A stretch of 64,000 bases of DNA from Mycolicibacterium duvalii (GTDB lineage: Bacteria > Actinomycetota > Actinomycetes > Mycobacteriales > Mycobacteriaceae). The stretch is from contig NZ_AP022563.1 in NCBI RefSeq assembly GCF_010726645.1, positions 3,038,001 through 3,102,000 on the forward strand, written 5' to 3'. Made by a program: the position numbers and the translations under genes. The stretch's first letter is position 1. Every line of letters starts with the position of its first letter. Under the pieces are notes generated by a model. The model saw only the letters and a list, made by a program, of their open reading frames with translations. It did no database searches and was not told where the DNA came from. Positions 1 through 8,901 of the stretch are shown piece by piece.

Positions 1-858
1 CTGCATCGAGTTGGCGAAGACCTCGGGCCGGGCGGCTTGGGCCTTGCGGGCGGCGTCGCGGTCACCGCTGTCCGGGCGCGCGGTGTAGATGAAGCGGGAG
101 TGATTGCGGTACCGCAATGTCGGCGTGTACGGCGCGTAAACGAACTCCTGCGGCGCGGCCGGCTCGGCGGGCGGCCGCGGGCCCTGCGCGGCCCGCAACG
201 TCTGCGGATGGGTCCCCGGCGTGTGGTACCCCTCGATGAACGCGTCGATGACGGTCTTGTAGTTGGCGTTCAACGGCGTGCGCTTCCGCCAGCGGAATCG
301 CATGTCGTGCAGCCGGAATGGTTCCAGCGCACTCGGCAGCGGGTCCAGCCATTCGAGCAGGTCCGGCGGATTGTCGGCCATGCTCACGAAGATCCATCCG
401 CCCCACGAGCCGACCGCGACCGGACGCAACGACCACTGGTCGCGAGGCCGGTCGAGAAACTCGTCGCGCGAGGGGACGAACGACGACCGACCGTCCAGCG
501 CGAAGCGCCAGCCGTGGAACTGACACCGCAGGTCACCGCCGGCGGCGCACCCCGAGCCCCGAACCACCTTCATCCCCCGGTGCGTGCACGCGTTGTAGAA
601 CGCCTTGACGCTGCGGTCCTTCTGGCGAACCACCATGATGGACTGGCGGCCGATGACGTACTCGTAGAAGCTGCCGGGTGCGGGCAGCTCCTCTTCCCGG
701 CACGCCGGCTGCCACACCTGGGTGAACAGCCGGTCGAGCTCCAGCCGCAGGAACTCCGGGTCGACATAGCGCGACTTGGGGACGAACGTCTCGCCGCACG
801 CGTACCGCGGCGGCACGGTGCCCGACCGCGACTGGGCGGAATCCTCGATGACGGTCAT
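1..858 (-). CDS. Rieske non-haem iron oxygenase, large subunit (partial, 3' end outside window)
   Basis: The reading frame is open from an ATG at 858 to the window edge, giving 286 codons without a stop; the C-terminus is missing. Residues 91-93 (CTH) and 112-115 (CQFH) form the Rieske 2Fe-2S pattern C-x-H...C-x2-H. Further on, an E-G-Y-H motif fits the start of the mononuclear iron site of the catalytic domain. The family hydroxylates or demethylates aromatic, steroid or other ring substrates, using electrons from a separate reductase, which is not seen here. It lies 20 bp downstream of the SDR at 879-1787 and is probably co-transcribed with it from the promoter carrying the operator at 1816. 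The substrate is unknown. Confidence 0.88.
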   Translation of the reverse strand, partial: MTVIEDSAQSRSGTVPPRYACGETFVPKSRYVDPEFLRLELDRLFTQVWQPACREEELPAPGSFYEYVIGRQSIMVVRQKDRSVKAFYNACTHRGMKVVRGSGCAAGGDLRCQFHGWRFALDGRSSFVPSRDEFLDRPRDQWSLRPVAVGSWGGWIFVSMADNPPDLLEWLDPLPSALEPFRLHDMRFRWRKRTPLNANYKTVIDAFIEGYHTPGTHPQTLRAAQGPRPPAEPAAPQEFVYAPYTPTLRYRNHSRFIYTARPDSGDRDAARKAQAARPEVFANSMQ

Positions 859-878
859 CGCGCAACCCTTCCTGCTGC

Positions 879-1787
879 TCAGCCGGCCGGCGGCTTGTCG
901 AAGATGTTGGGGTACAGCACTGCTTCCTTGAACGAGGTCTCGATCTCGGCGAATGCCGTCGGGATATCCCAGGTGCCCGACGCGGACACGATCTCGCGCT
1001 CCACCACCGGGTTGGACATCAGGCTGATGCGGCCGTTGCCGGCGAAGATGACCCTGCGGTTGAGCCATTCGGATTGCTCGCTGGCCAGATACACCACCGG
1101 CGGCACCACGTTCTGCGGGGACAGTCGGGCATTCTGCGCCGAGTAGTCCATGCTGCCGCCGCCTTTGATGCCCTGGGTCATCCGGGTGCCGGCGATCGGC
1201 GCGATGGCGTTGCTGCGCACCCCGTACCCCTTGAGCGCATTGGCGCAGGAGAAGGTCAGTCCGACGATTCCCATCTTGGCGGCGGCGTAGTTGGGTTGGC
1301 TCGGTGCGCCCTGCAATCCCGACATCGACGTGAAATTGATCAGCCGGTACTGACCGCCCCGGTTCTCCCGCCACCACGCAGCAGCGTGCCGGGTCAGGTT
1401 GAACGTCCCTTTCAGATGGACGGCGACCACCGCGTCGAAGTCGGCCTCGCTCATCTTGAACACCATGCCGTCGCGCAGGATGCCGGCGGCGTTGACCATG
1501 ATGTCGAATCCACCCAGGGTGGCGGCGGTCCTGCTGATCAGGTCTTCGCAGGCGGCGAAATCGGTGATGTCGGTGGTGTCGGAGAAGGCTTTGCCACCGC
1601 GGTCGTTGATGCCGGCCGCCACACTCTGGGCAGGACCGGCGTCGCGGCCGCTGCCCTCGACGGACACCCCCGCATCCGACACCATGACCGCCGCGCCCTC
1701 GGCCGCCAGACCCTCGGCCACAGCGGCACCGATTCCGCGGCCGCCGCCGGTGACCAACGCGGTCCGGCCGTCAAGTACACCCATCAT
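879..1787 (-). CDS. SDR-family oxidoreductase (HSD17B4/hydroxyacyl-CoA dehydrogenase-like)
   Basis: A 302-residue short-chain dehydrogenase. TGGGRGIG at 13-20 is the NAD(P)-binding glycine motif, NAAG lies at 99-102, a TSMSG segment supplies the catalytic Ser, and Y167-x3-K171 completes the active site. The extended spacer after strand beta-2 and the long C-terminus resemble the dehydrogenase domain of multifunctional beta-oxidation enzymes, so oxidation of a 3-hydroxyacyl-CoA is a reasonable inference. Two consecutive ATG codons start the gene after a GAGGAG ribosome site; either could be used. It is the first gene of a minus-strand unit with the Rieske gene, preceded by the operator at 1816-1838. 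Confidence 0.88.
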   Translation of the reverse strand: MMGVLDGRTALVTGGGRGIGAAVAEGLAAEGAAVMVSDAGVSVEGSGRDAGPAQSVAAGINDRGGKAFSDTTDITDFAACEDLISRTAATLGGFDIMVNAAGILRDGMVFKMSEADFDAVVAVHLKGTFNLTRHAAAWWRENRGGQYRLINFTSMSGLQGAPSQPNYAAAKMGIVGLTFSCANALKGYGVRSNAIAPIAGTRMTQGIKGGGSMDYSAQNARLSPQNVVPPVVYLASEQSEWLNRRVIFAGNGRISLMSNPVVEREIVSASGTWDIPTAFAEIETSFKEAVLYPNIFDKPPAG

Positions 1788-1815
1788 CTCTCCTCGCCGA
1801 CATCACACCTCTACA

Positions 1816-1838
1816 GAACATAGTGACACAGACTGTTT
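1816..1838. promoter_or_regulatory. Island operator site 1 (GAACA-N13-TGTTT)
   Basis: A 23-bp inverted repeat lies in the 84-bp gap between the crotonase stop and the SDR start, where it can control the SDR-Rieske unit. A second pair of half-sites displaced by 8 bp, TGACA at 1824 and TGTCG at 1842, is also an inverted repeat with 13 bp between halves. Matches the 14-site family described in the findings. Confidence 0.72.
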
Positions 1839-1871
1839 AGTTGTCGATAGCGTGGCCAGTGGTTGCGGCGC

Positions 1872-2759
1872 TCATTCGAAACCCCACTCGGCATAGCGGC
1901 GTTGCAGCTCAGCCATGGCCTCGCGACCACCCCGGACACCGCGCTCCTTCATGAAGTTGAACTCATCCTCACGCCAGGCCAGATTGCTGAACACCGTGTG
2001 GCCCATCGGAACCCAGTCCGCGAACTGCGCCATGCCGACGGCATTCCAGAACGTGATCAGTGCGTGTTTGCCGACCATCAGGCCGTCGGCCGAATGGTGG
2101 GCGATGGCGCGCGCATACCGCATCGCCTCGTCGCGAAGTTCGTCGGCCGGCACCACCGACGCGGCCACTCCCCATTCCTTGAGTTCGGCGGCAGCCACCT
2201 TGCGGCCGGTGATCATGGCCTCGTAGCCCCGATTCGGACCGAATTTGAGCAGGGCCAGCGGCATCGCGGTGGAGAACCCGGCGAACCCGATCCGGGCCTG
2301 CGGTCGGGCCAGATACATGTCCTCGGTGACGACGAGGATGTCAGCGGCCAGCGCCAGATTCATCCCCGCGCCGATGGTGGCGCCCTGACAGGCGGCGATG
2401 ACCGTCTTGGGAAACTCAAGCCAGTTGGTCAGATGCCGGTGCAACCGCCGGGCATTGCCCATCCTCGCTGTCTGCGGAAGGCGTTTGCCCTTCGTCAGCC
2501 CGGCCTGCTCGACCGGTAGCCGCCGGACATCGTCGCCGCTGCAGAAGTCCTTGCCGGCCGCGGCCAGGACAACGACCTTGATGTCGTCGTCGTCCTCAGC
2601 CCGATCGAGACGCTCCTTGAACAGCGTGTGCATGTCGGGCGAGAGAATCGCGTTGCGTCGGTCGGGCCGGTTGATCGTGATGACCGCGATGTGCGGTTCG
2701 ACGACCTCATAGCGCACCCAGTCCTCGTCGACCGCGAACTCGTCCGACGCCTCACCCAC
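1872..2759 (-). CDS. Enoyl-CoA hydratase/isomerase (crotonase) family protein
   Basis: A 295-residue crotonase-fold protein. The oxyanion-hole segments (DFCSGDD and GATIGAGM) are clear. The positions that hold the two catalytic glutamates in true enoyl-CoA hydratases appear to be Gln and a Ser/Thr-rich stretch (RPQARIGF, then FSTAM), so it may be an isomerase, hydrolase or other crotonase rather than a hydratase. The GTG at 2759 is chosen as start: it has a GAGAGG ribosome site about 10 bases upstream. An earlier start at 2798 is open but would put the start codon against the operator at 2801. It is divergent from the SRPBCC gene at 2846. Confidence 0.85.
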   Translation of the reverse strand: MGEASDEFAVDEDWVRYEVVEPHIAVITINRPDRRNAILSPDMHTLFKERLDRAEDDDDIKVVVLAAAGKDFCSGDDVRRLPVEQAGLTKGKRLPQTARMGNARRLHRHLTNWLEFPKTVIAACQGATIGAGMNLALAADILVVTEDMYLARPQARIGFAGFSTAMPLALLKFGPNRGYEAMITGRKVAAAELKEWGVAASVVPADELRDEAMRYARAIAHHSADGLMVGKHALITFWNAVGMAQFADWVPMGHTVFSNLAWREDEFNFMKERGVRGGREAMAELQRRYAEWGFE

Positions 2760-2800
2760 GATGCTGGCCTCTCGTCGCCGCTCACCCCATCTGAACACTA

Positions 2801-2823
2801 GAACACTAGACGATTATTTGTTC
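2801..2823. promoter_or_regulatory. Island operator site 2 (GAACA-N13-TGTTC)
   Basis: A perfect inverted repeat in the divergent promoter region between the minus-strand crotonase and the plus-strand SRPBCC gene, ending 22 bp before the plus-strand ATG. A second GAACA begins exactly 8 bp earlier, at 2793. Confidence 0.78.
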
Positions 2824-2845
2824 AGCCGACTGCTAAAGTCTGTTC

Positions 2846-3271
2846 ATGCCGCACATCGCTGTCTCCAAGGAGGTCGGCGCGCCGGCCTGGCGCATCTGGG
2901 AGCTGCTGGCCGACTTCGCCGACGTCAGCTGGATCCCCGTCGCCGGTCAGGTGGACATCGACGGAGACGGGATCGGCATGCGCCGGTCGATCCATGGGAC
3001 CGGCGACCAACCGGTCGTCGAAACGCTCACCCATGTGGACAAGCGGCGCAGGGAGCTCGGTTACACCGTGGCGGGCAGCCCACTTCCGGTCGACCGGTTC
3101 GAGGCGCTGGTCACGGTCCGGGAAGGGGAACACCCCCACGACTCGGTGCTGGCGTGGCACGTCGATTTCGACCCGCAGGGGCCGCAGGAGGCGGCGCAGC
3201 AGGCGATCGAAGCGGTGTACACGATGATGGCCGGTTGGCTGGCCGACGCGGCGACGCAGGATCGACCGTGA
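2846..3271 (+). CDS. SRPBCC (START-like) family protein
   Basis: A 141-residue protein with the features of the SRPBCC/polyketide-cyclase superfamily: an N-terminal strand beginning VSKEVGAPAWRIWELLADF, then alternating strands and a long C-terminal helix. Members bind hydrophobic ligands or catalyse cyclisation or hydrolysis; nothing here fixes the ligand. It is the first gene of a unit followed by two acyl-CoA dehydrogenases, and its stop codon overlaps the next start by 4 bp (GTGA). Likely controlled by the operator at 2801. Confidence 0.75.
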   Translation: MPHIAVSKEVGAPAWRIWELLADFADVSWIPVAGQVDIDGDGIGMRRSIHGTGDQPVVETLTHVDKRRRELGYTVAGSPLPVDRFEALVTVREGEHPHDSVLAWHVDFDPQGPQEAAQQAIEAVYTMMAGWLADAATQDRP

Positions 3272-4461
3272 CCGACCGCGACTACGGAGTGCCGTTGACG
3301 GCACCCGATCGTGCGTTCCGCGACGAGGTGCAGCGGTTCCTCGCGTCGGCACTGACCTCCGACATCGGCCCGAGTGCGGGCACCGAGGCCGACCGGCTGG
3401 ACCGGATGAGACGCTGGCAGCGCAGACTTCACCAGGCCGGACTGGCAGCGATCTCGTGGCCCGAGGAATACGGCGGTCGCAGCGCCACCCCGGTCCAGCA
3501 GTTGATCTTCACCGCCGAGATGGCGGCCGCGCGCGCTCCCGAGCCGATCAACCGCAGCGCCATCAACCAACTCGGGCCGACGATCATCCAGTGGGGCACT
3601 CCCGAACAGCGGGCGCACTATCTGCCCCGCATCCTGTCGGGCGAGGATGTCTGGTGTCAGGGTTTCAGCGAACCGGACGCCGGCAGCGATCTGGCCTCGT
3701 TGACCACCCGGGCGGTGATCGACGGTGACGAGTTGGTGATCACCGGACAGAAGATCTGGACGTCGAAGGCGCACTACGCCAATCGGATCTACCTGTTGGC
3801 CCGCACCGACCCCGGGGCCGCCCCGCGCGAGGGCATCAGCTACCTGTTGGCCGATCTCTCGACGCCGGGGATCGAGGTGCGTCCGATCCGTCAGATCTCC
3901 GGCGACGCGGAGTTCAGCGAGGTGTTCTTCGACGGCGCCCGGGTACCCATCAACAACGTGCTGGGTCCGCTGCACGAGGGCTGGCGGGTGGCCAAGTCGA
4001 CGCTCGGGTATGAGCGGGTCGGACAGAGCCGTACCCACCGCATCGAGCGAAGGCTTGACATCCTGGTCCGGATGGCCGGTGAGCCGAATGCGCTCAGCGA
4101 TCGAGGATTCCAGGACTCCTACGTCGCCGATCACCTGGTGCGGTTCGCCGCTCAGGTGGAAGCACTTCGCCAGATCGCCGCCCAGGCCACGGCGGCCGGG
4201 GTGCGCGGCGTCAGTCCCGGACCCGAAGCATCGATGGCCAAGTTGCTGACCTCCGAACTCGACCAGGCAATGGCCAACTTCGGCCTGGACCTGGCGGGGA
4301 TGCCCGGCGCGCTGGAACGCGGCTCGCCCTCGGCGATCAAGGGCGGCAATGTGGCCAAGAGCTACCTGGTCATGCGTGCCGCCACCTTCGGGGCCGGGAC
4401 ATCGGAGATCCAACGCAACGTCATCGCCGAACGACTTCTGGGGCTGCCGCGTGACCCGTGA
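3268..4461 (+). CDS. Acyl-CoA dehydrogenase (large partner of a pair)
   Basis: A 397-residue FadE-type flavoprotein. The N-terminal helical domain is followed by the beta-barrel motif FSEPDAGSDLASL, then GQKIWTSKAHYANRIYLLARTD, and a C-terminal helical domain ending in GAGTSEIQRNVIAERLLGLPR, the usual FAD/adenine-binding C-terminal signature. It introduces an alpha,beta double bond into an acyl-CoA. The GTG at 3268 is chosen because it overlaps the SRPBCC stop (GTGA) and gives normal family length. The next gene is a shorter ACAD overlapping by 11 bp, the usual arrangement for mycobacterial heterotetrameric dehydrogenases acting on bulky ring or side-chain CoA esters. Confidence 0.92.
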   Translation: MTDRDYGVPLTAPDRAFRDEVQRFLASALTSDIGPSAGTEADRLDRMRRWQRRLHQAGLAAISWPEEYGGRSATPVQQLIFTAEMAAARAPEPINRSAINQLGPTIIQWGTPEQRAHYLPRILSGEDVWCQGFSEPDAGSDLASLTTRAVIDGDELVITGQKIWTSKAHYANRIYLLARTDPGAAPREGISYLLADLSTPGIEVRPIRQISGDAEFSEVFFDGARVPINNVLGPLHEGWRVAKSTLGYERVGQSRTHRIERRLDILVRMAGEPNALSDRGFQDSYVADHLVRFAAQVEALRQIAAQATAAGVRGVSPGPEASMAKLLTSELDQAMANFGLDLAGMPGALERGSPSAIKGGNVAKSYLVMRAATFGAGTSEIQRNVIAERLLGLPRDP

Positions 4462-5500
4462 ACCGTCACTGACCGATATCGCCGACGCCACAGCGCAATT
4501 GGACGAGCTGGCCGCAACGGTGCGGCGCATCGTCAATCAGGCCTGGAGTGTGGGACACACCCGTGCGTTGCTCGACAGCCCCGCACCGGCCTTCGACGAA
4601 AACCTGTGGGCCACGCTGGTCGGGATGGGATGGCCTGACGTGCTGGTAGCGGAGTCCGCGGGCGGCGGTGGCGGCAGCATCCGCGAGCTGTGCGTGCTCA
4701 CCGAGGCGACCGGCACCGTCGCCGCGCCCGTGCCGCTGGCCGCCGCGGCCGCCGCTCACTGGTGCGAGCAGCGCGGTGGCGACGACATCGCGGTGCTGCT
4801 CGACGATATCGGCGCCACCATGTCCGAGGGCAGGGTCGACGGCCACTGGCCGCTGGTGCCGTACGGGGCGGTGACCGACCGTCTGGTGATCCTCGCCGAC
4901 CGCCACGGCGAGCCAGTCCTCGGCACCGTCGACGCCACCGGCGGCGGTGTGAAACGCCAGACCGAACGGCCGCTCGACCACAGTCCGGCGGCGAACATCA
5001 CCCTTGACGGGGCGCCGCTATGCGACATCGCCACGGGCGCTGACGCGGTGGCGCGGCACCGCGACGCGGTGGCCCGGGCGCGGCTGGCCACCGTGGCCGA
5101 GCTGATCGGGACCGCCTCGGCCGCCCACGAGGCCGCGGTGGCATACGCGAAGATGCGGGTCACGTTCGGTCGCCCCATCGGCGCCCGGCAGGCCATCAAA
5201 CACCGCCTGGTCGAACAGCGTTCGGTCATCGAGGTCGCACGCGCACTGGTCCATCGCGCCGCCGACGCGCTCGAGCTGCGGCATCCCGACGCCGAGTCTC
5301 TGGTGTCACTGGCGGTGTTCTGGGCGATCGACACACTGCGTGGGGTCCCCGAGGGCGCCACACAGGTGTTCGGTGGCATCGCCTACACCTGGGAGCACGA
5401 CGCCCATGTGCACCTGCGCCGGGCCGCCACGCTGGTGACGATCCTGGGCACCCGCGCCCAGCACCGCAGCGTGGTGGCCGACTGGCTGCAGTCCCGTTGA
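4451..5500 (+). CDS. Acyl-CoA dehydrogenase (small partner of a pair)
   Basis: A 349-residue acyl-CoA dehydrogenase-like protein. The N-terminal and middle domains are divergent, but the C-terminal helical domain is typical: VTFGRPIGARQAIKHRL and later QVFGGIAYTWEHDAHVHLRR. It is shorter than stand-alone ACADs and overlaps the preceding ACAD by 11 bp from a GTG start. In known mycobacterial alpha2beta2 dehydrogenases such partners help form the FAD site while only one subunit is catalytic; that role is inferred here from arrangement. It converges on the P450 at 5514 with a 13-bp gap. Confidence 0.88.
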   Translation: MTREPSLTDIADATAQLDELAATVRRIVNQAWSVGHTRALLDSPAPAFDENLWATLVGMGWPDVLVAESAGGGGGSIRELCVLTEATGTVAAPVPLAAAAAAHWCEQRGGDDIAVLLDDIGATMSEGRVDGHWPLVPYGAVTDRLVILADRHGEPVLGTVDATGGGVKRQTERPLDHSPAANITLDGAPLCDIATGADAVARHRDAVARARLATVAELIGTASAAHEAAVAYAKMRVTFGRPIGARQAIKHRLVEQRSVIEVARALVHRAADALELRHPDAESLVSLAVFWAIDTLRGVPEGATQVFGGIAYTWEHDAHVHLRRAATLVTILGTRAQHRSVVADWLQSR

Positions 5501-5501
5501 T

Positions 5502-5513
5502 CCCCGTGCGGGG
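5502..5513. terminator. Possible bidirectional terminator hairpin
   Basis: CCCCG-TG-CGGGG, a perfect 5-bp stem, fills the 13-bp gap between the stop codons of the convergent ACAD and P450 genes. There is no U-tract, so termination is only a suggestion. Confidence 0.3.
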
Positions 5514-6728
5514 TCAGCGGTAGTCCAGGGTGACCGGCAGGCGGTCGTAGGTGTGCACCAATGACGACGGCCGCAGCACCCCCTCGCCGGTGACACGAAT
5601 TGCTTTGGCCCGCTTGATCACCTCGTCGAGCACCACCCGCGCTTCCCGGCGCGCCAGCGCCGCACCCATGCAGAAATGTTCCCCCACCCCGAAGCCCAGG
5701 TGCCCAGCCGCGTCGGCCCGGTGGACGTCGAAGTGCTCGGCCGTCGGGCCCCAGTGGTCGGCGTCGCGATTGGCCGATGCGTAGGCCAGCAGCAACCCGT
5801 CGCCGGCACGGATCGTCGCCCCGCGCAGCTCGACATCCTGGGTGGCCTGACGGGCCATGCTCATCACCGGCGTCCACCAGCGCAGGACCTCTTCGACCGC
5901 GTTGGTGCCGACCTCAGGGTCGGCGAACGCCTGCTCAGCCTGCTCGGGGTGCATGTCGAAACAGGCAGCGATACCGGCGATCAGGCTCTGGGTGGTTTCG
6001 CTGCCCGCAGCCAGCAGGGTGAGCGCATACGTCATCACCTCGATCTCGTTGAACGGCTCGCCGTCGATGCGGACCTGCGACAGCATCGACAACAGATCAT
6101 CGGTGGGGTTCTCGGCCCGCTGGGCGACCAGATCCATCAGATACGGCGCTATCACACCGAAGATCAGTTCCATATCGGCGTCCTCGGCGACCCCGCTGCC
6201 CACTTTCGCGATGGTGGTCGCCCAGCCCGCGACCTTGGCCCAGTCGGCCTCCGGCACTCCCAACAGATAGGCGAAGACATACACCGGGAACGGTTCTGCG
6301 ACCCGCTCGATCCAGTCGAACTCCCCGTCGGGCAGGTCGTCGAAGATCGAGGCGATCACCTCGCGCACCCGGGCCTCCAGCTTGGCCACCGCAGACGGGG
6401 TGAACCGCACCCCCAGAGCTTTGCGATGGGCTCGGTGCTTCGGCGGATCCATGAACATGATGCCCCTGGCGCCGTAACCCTGCGGATCTCGGCCCTCCCG
6501 GTGGGCGATCAGGTCCATCATGATCGCGATGCGCTCGGAACTGAACTTCTCCGGCCGGGCCGAGATCGATTTGATGTCGTCGTACTTGGTGACCACCCAG
6601 AACTTTCCGCGTTCGTACCAGTGCACGGGCTCGGTGTCCCGCAGCTCCCGGAACGTCGCATTGGGGTCACCGAGGTAGAAGGAGGCCTCGTCGAAGCGGG
6701 CTTCGGAGACAGCCGTCGTGATCGCCAT
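5514..6728 (-). CDS. Cytochrome P450
   Basis: A 404-residue bacterial P450. The I-helix motif is AAGSETT, the K-helix ExxR lies in VEEVLRWW, and the haem-binding loop FGVGEHFCMG places the axial ligand at Cys353. The start ATG at 6728 precedes MAITTAVSEARF and gives normal length; upstream in-frame starts would run through the operator. It is one of three P450s in the island, probably hydroxylating a ring or alkyl position of the substrate; no ferredoxin or reductase gene is nearby. It is divergent from the fused CaiB gene and shares the operator at 6742. Confidence 0.92.
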   Translation of the reverse strand: MAITTAVSEARFDEASFYLGDPNATFRELRDTEPVHWYERGKFWVVTKYDDIKSISARPEKFSSERIAIMMDLIAHREGRDPQGYGARGIMFMDPPKHRAHRKALGVRFTPSAVAKLEARVREVIASIFDDLPDGEFDWIERVAEPFPVYVFAYLLGVPEADWAKVAGWATTIAKVGSGVAEDADMELIFGVIAPYLMDLVAQRAENPTDDLLSMLSQVRIDGEPFNEIEVMTYALTLLAAGSETTQSLIAGIAACFDMHPEQAEQAFADPEVGTNAVEEVLRWWTPVMSMARQATQDVELRGATIRAGDGLLLAYASANRDADHWGPTAEHFDVHRADAAGHLGFGVGEHFCMGAALARREARVVLDEVIKRAKAIRVTGEGVLRPSSLVHTYDRLPVTLDYR

Positions 6729-6741
6729 AGATGTGACAATA

Positions 6742-6764
6742 GAACATATTTTGTGGATCTGTAA
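6742..6764. promoter_or_regulatory. Island operator site 3 (GAACA-N13-TGTAA)
   Basis: Inverted repeat with one mismatch (TGTA for TGTT) in the divergent region between the P450 and fused CaiB genes. It starts 13 bp upstream of the P450 ATG. An extra weak pair displaced by 8 bp is TGACA at 6734 with TGTGG at 6752. Confidence 0.65.
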
Positions 6765-6813
6765 TACAGTGTTGCCAGAACTGCCGCCGGTGATCCCCAG
6801 GAGTTGATGTAGG

Positions 6814-8901
6814 TTGAGCGACACCGACGCCCACGAGGCATTCCTGTCCGGCGTCCGTGTCCTGCAGATCGGCAACGGAATCGCGGGGTCAGCAGCGGCC
6901 GCACTGCTGGGCATGCTCGGCGCCGAGGTCAACCGCACACCCGCGGCGCCGGCGCAACGGTTCGGCCCGCTCCTCGATAGCCCCGACGGCCCAGCCGCGG
7001 CCGTGGACCTCGTCCTGGACCGGCAGAAGACGGCGCCGGCCGCGGACTCCGACCTTCGCGTCGACGACCACGACATCGTCATCGTCGACGGCGCGAACCC
7101 GAAACCCGAGCCCGCCGACGGAGTCGCGCTCGTCACGATCACCCCGTTCGGCGCCGACGGCCCAGACCGCCACCTCGGCGCGAGTGAGATCGTCGCCCAA
7201 GCCAGCGGCGGACTGCTGGCGACGATCGAAGACGCTGCCGGAGCGCCTGTCCCGGCGCCCGGCTATGTGGCCGGCAAGGCCGTCGGCGCCGTCGCTGCGC
7301 TGGCGGCCCTGCACGGCCTCGACCGGCTTCGCAGCGACGGTGGCGCGGTCGTCGTCGACGTCTCGGCCCAGGAGGCGGTGATCTTCACCGCAGCACTTCC
7401 CGAATGCGCCCACGTGCTCTACCGGTGTCCGGGCCGTGCGGGCAGTGGCCGTTACCTGGCTCCGTCGGGAGTCTTTTCCTGCCGTGACGGACTGGTCCGC
7501 ATCACCGCGGTGGAGAACCATCAGTGGGCCGGATTGCGCGCCGCGCTCGGCGAACCCGAGTGGGCGAGCGGCCTCGACGAGCGCCCTGCGCGCATCGAGC
7601 ATGCCGAGCTGATCAACCGGCACGTCACCGAGTGGACCTCCACCCGCCTCAAGGCTGACTGCGCGGCCACCCTGCAAGCCCACGGTGTGCCGTCCACACC
7701 GGTCAACCTGCCCGGCGAGCTGTTGACCTCACCACAGTTCGCGCACCGCCGGTCGCTGCACCGGGTGCGCCTGGCCGACCTTGACGCGACCGTGCTCGGC
7801 CCGCCGTGGTCGATCACCGCCGGGCATCCCGCAGCCACCGTTGCGCGTCCCGGCCTGACCGCACTTCGGGTCGCCGAGCTCACCCATGTGCTCGCCGGGC
7901 CCATCGTCGGCGCACTGCTCGGCGCCATGGGCGCCAACGTGATTCGCATCGAGGACCCCGACCGGCTCGACATCTACCGGCGCAGCGGTCCGTTCGCCGA
8001 CGGAGTCGCCGGTCCCGAGCGCGGCGCCTACTTCGCGGTGGCCAACCACTCCAAACACAGCGCGCTGCTCGACCCCGCCCGGGCCAGCGACGAGGTGGCG
8101 GCAATTCTGGCCGACTCCGACGTGTTGATCGAGAACGTCGGATCGAGCCGGCTGCGACGCTACGGCGTCGACCCGCTCGAGCTTGCCGACAGCGGCCGAC
8201 TGACCCTGCGCGTCTCCGGCTTCGGCTCCGAGGGCCCCCTGGCCGGATACCGGGTCTACGCCAACAACGTTCAGTCCTACGGTGGGCTGGCCGGGCTGAC
8301 CACCACCGCCGAGGACACTCCGGCGCGGGTCAATACGGTGCTGGCTGACCCGTTGTCGTCGGTGATCGGCGCGCTCGTGATCGCGGCCTGGGCACTGGGG
8401 CCGAGCCGGACGTCGGGTGCGGTCATCGACCTGTCCATGGCCGAAGTCGTCGCCACCACGGTGTCGGAATACCTTGCCGCCGCGTCGGTCGACCAACCTG
8501 CGGCCTCCGCACGCGTACGTCGCGCAGTTCACCGCACCAGCGACGATCGCTGGTGCGCGGTCGAACTGCGCGGCGAGCAGTGCGAACCCGAGCAGGCCGA
8601 CGTCATCGCGGCGCTCATCACCACCAACAGGGCCGACGACGCCGCCTACAAATTGCGCAACGCCGGCGTCGAGGCCGCCGTGGTGCGTCGCGCCGACGAG
8701 TTGATCACCGACCCGCATCTGACCGCCCGGGGATTCTTCCCCGAGATCGACCACCCGGATCCCGACCTGTCCCCCGCGCGACTGGTCGGGCTGCCCTGGC
8801 GGTTCGACGACACCGGACCGGTACGACTGGCACCGCCACCCGCGTTGGGAAGTCTCAACGCCGACCAACCGAGGACCGCACATGCCGACGCCGCCCACTG
8901 A
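6814..8901 (+). CDS. Fused tandem CaiB/BaiF (class III) CoA-transferase
   Basis: A 695-residue protein containing two class III CoA-transferase units in tandem. The first half (about 10-330) begins VRVLQIGNGIAGSAAAALLG. The second (about 350-680) restarts with LRVAELTHVLAGPIVGALLGAMGANVIRIEDPD, the canonical N-terminal signature. The first unit diverges in its substrate-binding core and may be structural. Class III enzymes move CoA between a donor acyl-CoA and a carboxylate through an aspartyl intermediate. The TTG start at 6814 follows an AGGAG ribosome site. Its end overlaps the small OB-fold gene by 20 bp. Stand-alone family members are about 400 residues, so this is a true duplication-fusion. 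Confidence 0.9.
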   Translation: MSDTDAHEAFLSGVRVLQIGNGIAGSAAAALLGMLGAEVNRTPAAPAQRFGPLLDSPDGPAAAVDLVLDRQKTAPAADSDLRVDDHDIVIVDGANPKPEPADGVALVTITPFGADGPDRHLGASEIVAQASGGLLATIEDAAGAPVPAPGYVAGKAVGAVAALAALHGLDRLRSDGGAVVVDVSAQEAVIFTAALPECAHVLYRCPGRAGSGRYLAPSGVFSCRDGLVRITAVENHQWAGLRAALGEPEWASGLDERPARIEHAELINRHVTEWTSTRLKADCAATLQAHGVPSTPVNLPGELLTSPQFAHRRSLHRVRLADLDATVLGPPWSITAGHPAATVARPGLTALRVAELTHVLAGPIVGALLGAMGANVIRIEDPDRLDIYRRSGPFADGVAGPERGAYFAVANHSKHSALLDPARASDEVAAILADSDVLIENVGSSRLRRYGVDPLELADSGRLTLRVSGFGSEGPLAGYRVYANNVQSYGGLAGLTTTAEDTPARVNTVLADPLSSVIGALVIAAWALGPSRTSGAVIDLSMAEVVATTVSEYLAAASVDQPAASARVRRAVHRTSDDRWCAVELRGEQCEPEQADVIAALITTNRADDAAYKLRNAGVEAAVVRRADELITDPHLTARGFFPEIDHPDPDLSPARLVGLPWRFDDTGPVRLAPPPALGSLNADQPRTAHADAAH

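Noticed and set aside
37..1146. Long open frames opposite the Rieske and other genes
   Set aside because: GC-rich third positions leave long open frames on the opposite strand; they lack ribosome sites and family motifs, and overlap genes with clear protein families.
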